Below are positions 54,476 through 63,743 of a stretch of DNA of 64,000 nt, in pieces. Under the pieces are notes generated by a model that saw only the letters and a list, made by a program, of their open reading frames with translations, was not told the origin of the DNA and searched no databases. Where the stretch lies: NCBI GenBank assembly GCA_050732695.1, contig JBOHRL010000100.1, positions 62,001-126,000 of the forward strand, given 5' to 3'. The stretch comes from JBFFZF01 sp050732695 (GTDB lineage Bacteria > Gemmatimonadota > Gemmatimonadetes > Longimicrobiales > RSA9). How positions within the stretch are numbered: position 1 is the first letter of the stretch; every line of letters starts with the position of its first letter. The translations under genes were made by a program, and so were the position numbers.

Positions 54476-57448
54476 CTACTTCGGATCCCGCATCACGTCC
54501 TTGACCACGTACGGCACACCGTCCGTCATCCACTTCGGTGCCGGCTCGCCCTTCAGATAGTGATCGAAGAACTGGAAATAACGGATTGTGAGATCGCGCC
54601 GATTCGCAAGGCCGCGCAGCCCGTGTCCTTCGCCCGGATATGCCAGCATTATGGCACTCTTGCCGTTGTAACGGAGCGCGTTGTAGAAGTTCATCCCCTC
54701 GCTGAACGCCACGGTTGGGTCCGCGGTGCCGTGCATGATGAGGAAAGGCGCGCTCGCGTGGGGAGCCTGTGCGAGCGCCGACTCGGAGCGGTAGAGTTCC
54801 GGGTCGTCCCATGGCGACCTGCCCCACCGGCCCTGGCCGTACAGGTAGTACGCGCTCCCATTCGCGCCGCTGCCGCCGCTCACCTGGTACGACCAGCCCC
54901 AACTCTGGCTGAAGTCGCTGTACAGGTCGGTCACGCCGGCGCCCATGCCCACCGCAGCAAACAGCTTCGACCGTGTCCCGATGAACGCCGCACCCTCACC
55001 GCCATAGCTGTGGCCGTGCACGCCGATGAGCTCCGGATCGGCGTAACCCATCTCGATGACTTTGCGCGTCGCCGCCTCGACCGACTCGAGCATATCGCTG
55101 TGCGATGAGCCGGTACGAAAGTGCACGTCGGCCAGCATCGTGATGTAGCCGCGGCTCAGCGCCTCGACCGGCAGAGAACCCATTCCGGTGAGGAACGACG
55201 GCGCCGAGTAGCGATGCATGTTCTGTGAGTTCTTCTCGTAGAAGCTCACGAGCATGGGTCGCTTTTCGCCGCTCTTGTAATCGTCAGGCAACGTGAGAAT
55301 GCCCTGAAGTCTCACGCCGTCGCGGTTCTCATAATCGAAGAGTACACGACGCCCCCACGTGTACTCGGACTGCTGCGGGTTGACGTCGGTGATCTTTCTT
55401 GCGTTCTGGAAGCCGGCGCTGGCAACGCGAAGGTCGGGAAACGCGGTGAAGGTCTGCCGGGTGAAGAGGAAGCGATCGGCACTCATCGCTCTGACCGGTG
55501 TGCTGAAGATGGCATCGTCGTAGATCAGCTCCGACAGCTTGCCGTCCCGGAGCCGGTAGAAGCCGGCCTTCTTCGTGTACTCGCCGTAGGCGGAAAGCGT
55601 GACCGGCTTCGACAGGTCGATCTCATCGCCCGTTTGGGCGCGGCGAGGGGCGGTCGAGTCGATGGGCTCGGTGCGCACGTAGCGGAAGCGCACCTCGCGT
55701 TGCGTCCCCATTCCGTTGGTCAGGTTGCGCGCCGGTCCGTCGCCGTCGAGTGGGAGCAGCCAGAGATCGTAGCGGTGCTGGACGATCACGCCGCTGCCAT
55801 CAGTCGTGTAGCCCGCGACACCGTAGGACGGCTTCGGGCCGGGATAGTCGTACTCGGCGTTTACGAAGATGCCATCGCTCAAGCTGGCGAGCGGTTTCGT
55901 GCTGCCGGCATCGAGGTCGTATGCGTGGAACCGGTCGTCCTTCCAGTAGAGAAATCGATGGCCATCGGGCGAGATACCGAGGACGTGCGCACCCGTGAGC
56001 TGCGCCTTCAGCATCAGCGTGCGTTCGCCGGTGGCGGTGTTCACGCGATACAGGTCCGCGGCCGGCCGCTCGTAATCGGAGACATACGCGCGAGCGTCGC
56101 GCCCGACCGCCCAGCGACCGTCGGGCGAGAGGTCCAGATCGCGCAGGGTCGAGTCGGCCAGCGGAACGAAACGCGCCGTGGTCACATCGAACGACTGAAG
56201 GAACGTAAAGTTGCGATCGGCTTCGGCGCGAATCATCTGTACCGATTGAATGCGCTCGTCCTGCGTCCGCCACACGTCGACATCCGCGATGGAATCGGTG
56301 CTGCGCCGCCTTGCGGTGTCAGGCGCAGCCGTCTGCGGGATGATGCCCAGGAAGACGAGCCGACCGTCCTCGCTCCACGTGAGCGGCGCGCGTTCACTTA
56401 CGACGAAACCCTTCGGGAACCCCTCCTCTTCCGGCGGATCGAGCACGGCAGGCGCCAGCTCCGGGTTTTCGAGTGATGCGTGCAGCGCCGTGAAGGCGAT
56501 GAGGACGTTATCGCGCTCGCGTTTCTTGTCGACTTCTTTTCCCTTCAGCACGGCGAGGCCGTTGCCGTCATCGCTCCACGAGAGCCGCGCATACGCCAAC
56601 GAATCGTTGTCGAGCACATGCGTGCGGCCGTCCCGCAGGTCCACCACGAAAAGACCGTTCGCATCGCGCAACGATGCAGCGACCGTGTACGCGAGAAGGT
56701 CGCCCTGCCGGTTGAACGCGATGTCGCCCACGCTGCCGAGGAAGAGACTCCTGCCACTCGCAAGGTCGTGCAGCACGGCGTCTGTTCCGCGTGGTGCACC
56801 GGCGCCTTCGACCCCGGCGCCGCCGCCAGCGCCACCGCCACCGCCTCGGCCAGGGCCGCGGCCACCCGCCGGCCGTCGCTGGAGGACCAGATGCGTCGAC
56901 GTCCTGCTGAACACGCCCGACTGCATGCGCTGCCACGCCCTGATTCGGCCAGTCGACAGTTCGCGCAGCTCCATCTTCGGTACGGTGGCCGCCGCGTGGC
57001 TGCTGTCTCTGCTGGCCACGGCCGAATCGGGCGGTGTGACCGTCGTCGTGTCGCCGCCCGGCGCAGCACCGCGCCCGCGTCCGCCGCGCGCTGCCACGGA
57101 ATCGATCTGGTACACGATCCAGCGCGAATCCGGCGAAAAAACGCCGTCGTGCGCGTCCGCGACCTCGACCGTTTCGTTGGTATCGAGATCGACAATGTGA
57201 AGCACCGGTTTCGAGTCGCGCGCAAGCACGTTCGCGTGACGAAGTGTGTACGCCACCCAGCGGCCATCGCCGGAAATCTGCGCATCCTCGATGTTCCGCC
57301 AGCGCGCGTAGTCATCCACCGTGAGCGGCTTCGCCGCTCCGGCTGTCGCCGGTGCATTCGATTGGGCCCGGGCGCCCGCGGGCAGTACGGCACAGACGAA
57401 AAGCATGCAGGCGAGTCGATGGTGAAGCCAGGCGGTTCGCGATCGCAT
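54476..57448 (-). CDS. Secreted S9-family prolyl-oligopeptidase-like peptidase
   Basis: A 990-residue exported serine peptidase. A signal peptide (RLACMLFVCAVLPAGARAQ) is followed by a beta-propeller (residues ~30-720, with WD40-like PD40 strands such as LSPDGRWAVGRD). The C-terminal alpha/beta-hydrolase domain has the nucleophile motif HGHSYGGEGA, then HGTADPTV (Asp) and YPGEGHGL (His). A Gly-rich low-complexity insert lies at residues ~205-230. It would degrade oligopeptides outside the cytoplasm. It overlaps nothing; DUF72 begins 5 bases downstream, so the two are probably co-transcribed. ATG 57448 lacks an obvious ribosome-binding site. Confidence 0.92.
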   Translation of the reverse strand: MRSRTAWLHHRLACMLFVCAVLPAGARAQSNAPATAGAAKPLTVDDYARWRNIEDAQISGDGRWVAYTLRHANVLARDSKPVLHIVDLDTNETVEVADAHDGVFSPDSRWIVYQIDSVAARGGRGRGAAPGGDTTTVTPPDSAVASRDSSHAAATVPKMELRELSTGRIRAWQRMQSGVFSRTSTHLVLQRRPAGGRGPGRGGGGGAGGGAGVEGAGAPRGTDAVLHDLASGRSLFLGSVGDIAFNRQGDLLAYTVAASLRDANGLFVVDLRDGRTHVLDNDSLAYARLSWSDDGNGLAVLKGKEVDKKRERDNVLIAFTALHASLENPELAPAVLDPPEEEGFPKGFVVSERAPLTWSEDGRLVFLGIIPQTAAPDTARRRSTDSIADVDVWRTQDERIQSVQMIRAEADRNFTFLQSFDVTTARFVPLADSTLRDLDLSPDGRWAVGRDARAYVSDYERPAADLYRVNTATGERTLMLKAQLTGAHVLGISPDGHRFLYWKDDRFHAYDLDAGSTKPLASLSDGIFVNAEYDYPGPKPSYGVAGYTTDGSGVIVQHRYDLWLLPLDGDGPARNLTNGMGTQREVRFRYVRTEPIDSTAPRRAQTGDEIDLSKPVTLSAYGEYTKKAGFYRLRDGKLSELIYDDAIFSTPVRAMSADRFLFTRQTFTAFPDLRVASAGFQNARKITDVNPQQSEYTWGRRVLFDYENRDGVRLQGILTLPDDYKSGEKRPMLVSFYEKNSQNMHRYSAPSFLTGMGSLPVEALSRGYITMLADVHFRTGSSHSDMLESVEAATRKVIEMGYADPELIGVHGHSYGGEGAAFIGTRSKLFAAVGMGAGVTDLYSDFSQSWGWSYQVSGGSGANGSAYYLYGQGRWGRSPWDDPELYRSESALAQAPHASAPFLIMHGTADPTVAFSEGMNFYNALRYNGKSAIMLAYPGEGHGLRGLANRRDLTIRYFQFFDHYLKGEPAPKWMTDGVPYVVKDVMRDPK

Positions 57449-57757
57449 GGGAGGCCTCGAGACGTGTTGGTTGAGAACCGGCACCACCGCGAAGATCAGA
57501 CCGGAAAGCTACGGTCTCGAAACACGCTTCGGTAGAAGCAGGCGGAGCCGAAACCGGCAGGCTGCGCCCGCCTCGCGACCCCATCACCGCCATGCGTCAT
57601 GCCGGTCGCAATGCCGGATCGGCATCAGGAAATCCGACTCACCGCGACCGCCAACGCGCGTACCGCCACCGCCAACGTCTTCCTCATCGAGAGTGCCGCC
57701 AGAGACGGCCGGGTGTTACGTTCAGAGCGGGTCGATTCCAACACCGGAGGACTACTG
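57449..57757. other. Divergent promoter region of S9 peptidase and DUF411 genes
   Basis: About 310 bases without a supportable gene. It must contain promoters for both directions. A GGAGG at 57745-57749 precedes the DUF411 start. Confidence 0.5.
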
Positions 57758-58222
57758 ATGCGCAGCCGTCTCTGGATCCTCGCAGCAGCGATCGGCGTCG
57801 TGGCCGTTACGGGTACGGCCGCCGCGCTGTTTTCAAAGGAAGCACCGGCCGTTGCCGCGATCACGGTCTACAAGGACCCGAATTGCGGATGCTGCGCGAA
57901 GTGGGTCGATCACCTCCGACAGAACGGTTTCACGGTCAAGGTCGAGGACACCGACCAGATGGCGGCCGTCAAGCAGCGCCTCGGCGTCGGGCAGGCCCTG
58001 GCATCGTGTCACACCGCGGTCGTTGGCGATTACGTCTTCGAAGGCCACATCCCCGCTGACGCGATCCAGAAGTTCCTGGCCAATCCACCGGCCGGCGCTC
58101 GCGGGCTCGCCGTCCCCGGAATGCCAATGGGTTCACCCGGAATGGAGTCCGCCAACCCGCAACCGTATGACGTCCTTCAGTTCGACCCGCAGGGCGCGAC
58201 GAAAGTGTTCGATAAGCGATAG
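57758..58222 (+). CDS. DUF411 metal-binding periplasmic protein
   Basis: A 154-residue exported DUF411 protein. A signal helix (LWILAAAIGVVAVTGTAAA) precedes a thioredoxin-like domain opening ITVYKDPNCGCCAKW, with ALASCHTAVVGDYVFEGHIPADAI further on. Cys and His residues in these motifs are candidate metal ligands; family members are linked to copper or other metal handling. ATG 57758 is supported by GGAGG at a 9-nt spacing. It stands alone ahead of a methyltransferase gene. Confidence 0.9.
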   Translation: MRSRLWILAAAIGVVAVTGTAAALFSKEAPAVAAITVYKDPNCGCCAKWVDHLRQNGFTVKVEDTDQMAAVKQRLGVGQALASCHTAVVGDYVFEGHIPADAIQKFLANPPAGARGLAVPGMPMGSPGMESANPQPYDVLQFDPQGATKVFDKR

Positions 58223-58301
58223 ACCCTTGTCGCCGCATGGAGTTGACAGCGGCTCTCGCCCCCGGTCGATCGCCTCGCGAGCCGCTTCAGACGATGGCGA
58301 A

Positions 58302-59021
58302 ATGAGCACGCCGGGAGCCTACGCGCAGGCAGCAGAGTTCTACGATCTCCTCTACAGCGGCGAGAAGGACTATGCCGCGGAGGGCGCGCTGCTCGCGGCC
58401 ACGATCCGCGAAGTCAATCCGGCGGCGACCTCGCTCCTCGACGTTGGCTGTGGCACGGGTTCGCATGCGCGCGCATTGACGGATGCCGGGTTCCGCGTGG
58501 ATGGTGTCGATGTCGAGCCGGCATTCGTGGACAGCGCACGCGTGCGGTGCCCCGAGGGCACGTTTCGCATCGCAGACATGATCGATCTTGATCTTCCCGA
58601 ACACTACGATGTGGTGACGTGCCTGTTCTCTGCGATCGGGTACGTCCGCACGGAAGCGGCTCTGCATTCGGCGATCCAACGCATGAGCGCGCATCTGAAC
58701 CGGCGAGGCGTTCTCGTGATCGACCCCTGGTTCGAGCCCGGACAACTGACACACGGCTGGATCAGCACGATCATCGGCAAGGCAGAAGGCGTGACCGTCT
58801 GCCGCATGTCCCGCACCGTCGTCGACGGCCTGCTCTCGCGGATCGAGTTCCAGTATCTCATTGGTACGCCGGCCGGCCTGGAGCGACGGAGTGAGGTGCA
58901 CGAACTCGGACTGTTCACACAGAACCAGATGGAAGCCGCTTTCGGCGCCGCTGGCCTTACCGTAGAACGCAAGCCCGAAGCGCTCCGAACCCGGGGCCTC
59001 TACATCGGGAAAGCCTCATGA
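58302..59021 (+). CDS. Class I SAM-dependent methyltransferase
   Basis: A 239-residue methyltransferase with SAM motif LLDVGCGTGSHARAL, acidic-strand VDGVDVEPAFVD, and later RGVLVIDPWFEPGQL. The combination of AEFYDLLYSGEKDY at the N-terminus and the DPWFEP segment resembles sugar N-methyltransferases of the DesVI/TylM1 type. A similar small-molecule role is possible, but the substrate cannot be identified. The ATG at 58302 is chosen at the beginning of similarity. It is 80 bp after DUF411. Confidence 0.85.
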   Translation: MSTPGAYAQAAEFYDLLYSGEKDYAAEGALLAATIREVNPAATSLLDVGCGTGSHARALTDAGFRVDGVDVEPAFVDSARVRCPEGTFRIADMIDLDLPEHYDVVTCLFSAIGYVRTEAALHSAIQRMSAHLNRRGVLVIDPWFEPGQLTHGWISTIIGKAEGVTVCRMSRTVVDGLLSRIEFQYLIGTPAGLERRSEVHELGLFTQNQMEAAFGAAGLTVERKPEALRTRGLYIGKAS

Positions 59022-59124
59022 AAGCCATGGTGCGAGGCCCGGATCGAGCGAGCCCCATGTACGCTGCGTTCTAACTCGCAGGCTGGGAAGGGCATCGCTC
59101 GAAGTTCGTGGATGGAGAAACGGC

Positions 59125-59862
59125 TCACAGTGCGGGCGCTGGCAGCTGGCCGGATACGAGAAAGTCCGACCGCGGGAAAGTGTGCGTCACGCGCTCGAAC
59201 CAGTCGAGCTTGCGCACCTCGACGCGTTCGCGCGTTGCCACGCAGTGCCACGTCTCGAACCTCTTCGGCCGATTCCTACCGAATGCGCGCGGCGAAAATA
59301 CACCGACGTTCGTCCCGCCCTGCACATCACGCGCAGATCCATAGCGGAAAGCTTCGACGCCGGCCTCACGCATCGCACTCCCCAGTGCCTGTGACGCGGC
59401 GTAGCTCGCGGGCGAAGAAATAACGGAACAGTATGAGGCGAACGGAGGCGCCACCAGATCGATCCCGTTCGCCGTCCGCACTCGAATCACGAACGACGTC
59501 AGCAGGACCGTCAACAATGCCAGATCCGCGCGCGTACCTTCAAGGAACAGAAGCCGGTAGTACGCCACCTCCGCAAGCGCGCCGCGCTCCGTCTCCGAGC
59601 CGTACCAGATGCCCCGTTCGAAGCGGCCGCCGAACCGCGAACCATGACCCAGCGGCGGGTACCGGAACGGCGTGAACAACAGATAGTGCATGCGGCCAGC
59701 CGTGACGTCCGGCGGCTTGACGCTCTCGATCAGCTCCTCCAGCAGCGCCTGCTCCGCATCCGTCTCGACCAACTTCCTCGTCGACACCCGATGCTGCGCT
59801 TCCACCACCCGCCACGCCTCCAGCTGGAGCGCTCGCAGCCTAGAGGTGCCCTCGCATTCCAT
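59125..59862 (-). CDS. RES-domain toxin
   Basis: A 246-residue protein with a RES domain. Family residues appear in order as GSRFGGRFERGIWYGSETERGALAEVAYY (Arg, Tyr and Glu in the NAD-binding pocket) and a Ser-containing region (YCSVISSPASYAASQALG). RES toxins such as MbcT and ParT act on NAD or on proteins through NAD. The start at 59862 gives a 23-nt overlap with the antitoxin gene. The small neighbouring gene is a cognate-type Xre/MbcA antitoxin. Confidence 0.88.
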   Translation of the reverse strand: MECEGTSRLRALQLEAWRVVEAQHRVSTRKLVETDAEQALLEELIESVKPPDVTAGRMHYLLFTPFRYPPLGHGSRFGGRFERGIWYGSETERGALAEVAYYRLLFLEGTRADLALLTVLLTSFVIRVRTANGIDLVAPPFASYCSVISSPASYAASQALGSAMREAGVEAFRYGSARDVQGGTNVGVFSPRAFGRNRPKRFETWHCVATRERVEVRKLDWFERVTHTFPRSDFLVSGQLPAPAL

Positions 59863-60223
59863 CCAGATACTGGACGACATCCACCAGCCCTTCCACGTGC
59901 CGGATCCGCTCCGCGGGAACGGCCCCCAGATGATCGTTCCCACCCCGCAACCATGCCCTCGCCTTCGTCTCTTCTCCGCCCACCAGCGCGTCCAGACTCC
60001 GGAACAGCCGCAGCAGCAGCAGCGCCAGCTCCCCTTCCTTGCTGCCCGGATCCAGCTCCCTGCTCCGGCCAAGCCGCGACACCGATGCCTCGCTCGTGCC
60101 CAGCACCTCGGCAAGCTCGCGGTTCCGCAGCCCCAGTCGTCCGGCAGCCGCGAGTACGGCGCGGGTCAGTACGGCTGCCGGCCGGGGCACGATCGGGGCG
60201 TGGGCGCTCATCGTCATACGCAA
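59840..60223 (-). CDS. Xre/MbcA/ParS-type antitoxin
   Basis: A 127-residue antitoxin (123 if the ATG at 60211 is used). An N-terminal helix-turn-helix (RNRELAEVLGTSEASVSRLGRS) is followed by a MbcA/ParS/Xre C-terminal domain (LALLLLRLFRSLDALVGGEE, ERIRHVEGLVDVVQYLDGMRG). It should bind and block the RES toxin and repress the operon. Only 30 bp separate it from the S8 peptidase stop, so its promoter may lie within that gene. AACGATAACGATAAT direct repeats at 60222-60236 could be an operator. Confidence 0.87.
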   Translation of the reverse strand: MRMTMSAHAPIVPRPAAVLTRAVLAAAGRLGLRNRELAEVLGTSEASVSRLGRSRELDPGSKEGELALLLLRLFRSLDALVGGEETKARAWLRGGNDHLGAVPAERIRHVEGLVDVVQYLDGMRGHL

Positions 60224-60253
60224 CGATAACGATAATCCCTTTCAACTGCAAGA

Positions 60254-63200
60254 TCAGCGGTGGCCCGAACTGCCGCTCGTCGTGCTCGTCGAGGCGGCTG
60301 CATCGAGAAGGTTGAAACCGAACGTCATGCCGCCCGGCAGCTGCCCCTGAAGGGCCAGGGCTGTGAAGGGCTGGCGTCCCGCGGGCAGTGCATTGGCGAG
60401 CCATGTGTGCATGGGTGCGGTCCATTGTTCGCCGGTTTTATGCTCCGTGTCGAGGTCTGCCGTTGAGACGGCGCCGAACGATGGATTGAACACGACGTCG
60501 AGGTAGGCGAACGTCGTGCTGCCGGAAGGTACACTGGCGCCGTCCACGACGACTTTCCACATGCCGGCGGCCGGATTCTGGACGGTCACGATCTCATCGC
60601 TTACCGGATCGCTGTCGGTCTCGGGGTTGCGGCACTCCTCGTCCGTGCAGTCGAAGACGTAAACGTCGAGGTCTGCGGCGGCGTCGGCCACATCACTGGC
60701 GCGGACCAGCAGCGAGCGCGAGCCGGCGGGCACGTCGATCTCGTAGTGGAGCTGCTCGCCGTTCCGGATTGTGGGGCGTTCGCGGCGCGCCGCGCCGAGC
60801 GAGAGGCCGGCTACGCGGCCGGTGAACGTGGCCATGCGGTTGGTGATCGACACGTCGCGAGTGGAGTTGGCGATAGCGCCCCCATCGCTCGCGTCGTTCG
60901 GCGTCGAGTCGAGTTCCACGGCGATGGCGGACACGGTAAGCGTCGCGGATGTGGGCGGGACGGGCTCGTCTTTCTCCGCCTGCATGCCATCGAACGAGTT
61001 CACGTCGGCCACGTCGCTCAGACGCACTTCCCAGACGCCCGGCATCGGATCACTCACAACGTACGTAGCACGGCGTACTGCGCCGCCTGCGCCTCCTGCG
61101 CCGCCGCGACCGCCGGCGGCGGCTACAATGCGTTCTGCATCGGCCGTCCGCGTGTCGGGCCGCACCACTGCGACGGCGACATCGCGCGAGGATTGTTCGA
61201 TGTCGACGCGCAGGGCAGTGGCGCCGGCCGGTACGTCGTAAAAGAAGCTGCGCATCTCGGGCCGTGGCACCTCGGTCTTCTGCTGCGTCGTGAAGTTGTT
61301 CGAGGCATTCAGCGGCTCGCCCACGACGATGGTCGTGAGCATGCGATGCGAAAAGCCGGGGATCGCCGGGTTCTCGAGCGTGAGCATGGCGGTGTGTGCG
61401 CCCGCGGTCTTCGGCGCGATCGCGATGGTCACCGGCGTCGGCCGGTCGAGCGGGAGTGTGACGGAGCCGGGTGCGCTGAACGTGCCGTCCTCGTTGCCGG
61501 TCCAGTTCAACGCGAACGACATCGGTTCCTTCGGACCTGTCGTCCGCGTGAACGTCACGGTCCGCTCGCCGGTCTGTCCGGCGGTCCAGCCGCCGCGTTC
61601 GTACAGGCCGGCGCCCTCGTGGGGAGTGGGCAGCGTATGCGAAAAACTGTGGCGCACGGGCGCGCGTGCGACGATCGTGACTGGATCCGGCGCATCGTTC
61701 AACTCCTTCAGAATCTCCCATGCGCCGGCGACGTTCAGCACGCCGCTGCCCTGCTTGTACACCGGGATGTGGGGCACGTAGCGCGCCGAGCTGATGATGG
61801 CGTGACGGATGCGGAACGGGTCGTGCCTGATGCCGCTCTGCCTGGCGGCGCTGATGAGAAGCGCGACGGCGCCCGCAGCGGTCGGTGTTGCCGTCGACGT
61901 GCCTCCCGCGATCGTGTAACCGGGCGGTAGCCGATAGAGGCCGCCGGCGATCGGCCGCGTTTCTTCCCAGCCCCGCGCGGTGCTGATGTAGTTGGACGGC
62001 GAGATGATGTCGGCGCCGAACGCGCCGTTGCCCATCGGGCCGTAACCGCCCGTTATCAGCAGATTATCTTCGTGCTGCACACGCACGCCGTGGTTGATGA
62101 AGAAGTTCTCCTTGCTCTCGTGGCCGCCCACGCCGATCGCGCCGGCTGCCATCACGATATCGTCGGTGCCGCCCAGCACGGGATAGTTGTGTGTGGGCAC
62201 CATGATCGGCTTGTTGTACCTCGCGATGAGCCGTTCATAGATGATCGTCGTGGTGAGCCGGCCATCCCGCAGCGTATACGGGCGGGTGATGTTCGAGCAG
62301 TGCTCGAGCCATGCGAGATCGACTTTCGGATTGCTGAGTGCCTGGATCACCGCTTCCGTCTGGCCGTACGCCGCACAACCCTCGGCGACGTTCACCAGCT
62401 GCGCCCCGGGTGCCACGCCGTTGAACCTGCCGTTCGTGCCACGGCTCGCAACGGCTGCACCGACCACGAGCGATGCGTGCCCTGCGGCGCCGACGTTCAA
62501 CGCAATCTGACGCTTCTCCTTGTCGATCTGCACACCAAACCCGAGTGACTCGCGGACTGACGTTGCTGGATTGTCCTTGCCGAATACGCCGAACTCCTGC
62601 CGCTCGCGGAAGTCTGTGAGTGATTTCTCATTCGCGAAACTCCCGTCCTGATCGGTGTCGACCCAGACATCATCGGCGTCATCGTCCCAGAGTACCGCAA
62701 AGAGACGGCTCGAACCTTCCGGATTGCCATCACGGTTCAGGTCCTTGTTCAGCCCGTTGCGTGACAGCGAATCGAATACCGCCTCATTCAGCAGTTCGAT
62801 GCGGAACGTCCCCGCGCGAGGTGCCGTGTATGTGCGATCCTTGTAGCGGATCTGCCCGCTCGCCGCGCTCACCGTGTCGGTCATCTTCAGCCAGCGGCCG
62901 TCAGGCTCCTCTTCGCTGTCGACCACGGTCTCATAACCCACGATTTTCGGCACCCGCTTCCCGTCCAGCGTATACGCGCTCTGGAGTTCGGGCAGCAGCG
63001 GATCCAGGCTCATGTCGATGATGGCGAGCGTAACGCCGCGGCCATCGTACGTCGGATTCTGCTGGCGGAACTCGAGCGCACGCAGATCGCCGAGCGGGTC
63101 ATAACGGTTCGTGATCGGATACCAGGAGAGCAACGGCCTCGGCCATTCCCGCTTCCGCGTCGTGTCCGTCGGACTGATGGTGTTCTCAGCGCCGCCACCA

Positions 63201-63541
63201 CCGCCGCCCTGCCGCCGCGGCGTCACCGATATGCTCACGCTGTGGACCGACTCGTCCGCCGCAAACGCCTCGACGCTGTCGACCGGCAGCCTCGCCCGCA
63301 GGTAATCGACGTCGTCGCTCCGGAACTGCACTGTGCCGCCCAGCGCGGCAACCGCCTTCGCCGCTGCCTCGTTTGCACCCGGCATGCTGGCGATGACCAG
63401 CAACACGTCCGTATCGCCGCGCGCCCGCGCTGCCGCCAACTCGCTGCGCGCGTCCTTGAACAGGAACGGTCGGCCCGGGGTCTGGGCCGATGCACCGGCC
63501 GCGATCATGAGTATCAGGAAAAGGATTCGTATCGAGCGCAT
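60254..63541 (-). CDS. Secreted S8 subtilisin-like peptidase
   Basis: A 1095-residue exported serine peptidase. A signal peptide (RILFLILMIAAGASAQ) and an inhibitor-like pro-region (residues ~35-105) precede the S8 domain. The catalytic Asp is in LAIIDMSLDP, the His in AGHASLVVG and the Ser in GGTSTATPTAAG. All three are present, so the enzyme should be active. A long insert separates Asp and His (residues ~185-365, with EF-hand-like KDLNRDGNPEGS and DTDQDGSF). A beta-rich C-terminal half includes two pre-peptidase-type domains (~residues 760-880, 940-1030). It is the last complete gene on this strand. Confidence 0.93.
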   Translation of the reverse strand: MRSIRILFLILMIAAGASAQTPGRPFLFKDARSELAAARARGDTDVLLVIASMPGANEAAAKAVAALGGTVQFRSDDVDYLRARLPVDSVEAFAADESVHSVSISVTPRRQGGGGGGAENTISPTDTTRKREWPRPLLSWYPITNRYDPLGDLRALEFRQQNPTYDGRGVTLAIIDMSLDPLLPELQSAYTLDGKRVPKIVGYETVVDSEEEPDGRWLKMTDTVSAASGQIRYKDRTYTAPRAGTFRIELLNEAVFDSLSRNGLNKDLNRDGNPEGSSRLFAVLWDDDADDVWVDTDQDGSFANEKSLTDFRERQEFGVFGKDNPATSVRESLGFGVQIDKEKRQIALNVGAAGHASLVVGAAVASRGTNGRFNGVAPGAQLVNVAEGCAAYGQTEAVIQALSNPKVDLAWLEHCSNITRPYTLRDGRLTTTIIYERLIARYNKPIMVPTHNYPVLGGTDDIVMAAGAIGVGGHESKENFFINHGVRVQHEDNLLITGGYGPMGNGAFGADIISPSNYISTARGWEETRPIAGGLYRLPPGYTIAGGTSTATPTAAGAVALLISAARQSGIRHDPFRIRHAIISSARYVPHIPVYKQGSGVLNVAGAWEILKELNDAPDPVTIVARAPVRHSFSHTLPTPHEGAGLYERGGWTAGQTGERTVTFTRTTGPKEPMSFALNWTGNEDGTFSAPGSVTLPLDRPTPVTIAIAPKTAGAHTAMLTLENPAIPGFSHRMLTTIVVGEPLNASNNFTTQQKTEVPRPEMRSFFYDVPAGATALRVDIEQSSRDVAVAVVRPDTRTADAERIVAAAGGRGGAGGAGGAVRRATYVVSDPMPGVWEVRLSDVADVNSFDGMQAEKDEPVPPTSATLTVSAIAVELDSTPNDASDGGAIANSTRDVSITNRMATFTGRVAGLSLGAARRERPTIRNGEQLHYEIDVPAGSRSLLVRASDVADAAADLDVYVFDCTDEECRNPETDSDPVSDEIVTVQNPAAGMWKVVVDGASVPSGSTTFAYLDVVFNPSFGAVSTADLDTEHKTGEQWTAPMHTWLANALPAGRQPFTALALQGQLPGGMTFGFNLLDAAASTSTTSGSSGHR

Positions 63542-63743
63542 GAGGTCCTCCGGAAGCGGCCGGTCCCGGCGATGGATGCAGAAGTGGATTCAGCCAATCT
63601 ATCGTGACCCCGCCCGGGCCGCCATTGTCGCGGCGGCGGCGCTGTTCGGCGGTTGCACGCCCACGTGGCCGGGCTGATACTTTGCCGCGTTCCAGCGAGA
63701 CGCACGGCATGGTTCTGGAAATCGACGCGGAGGCATTCGGGGC

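Noticed and set aside
59840..60114. Upstream extension of the RES toxin frame to 60114
   Set aside because: The extension overlaps the antitoxin gene out of frame, is Trp/Arg/Cys-rich and has no domain similarity.
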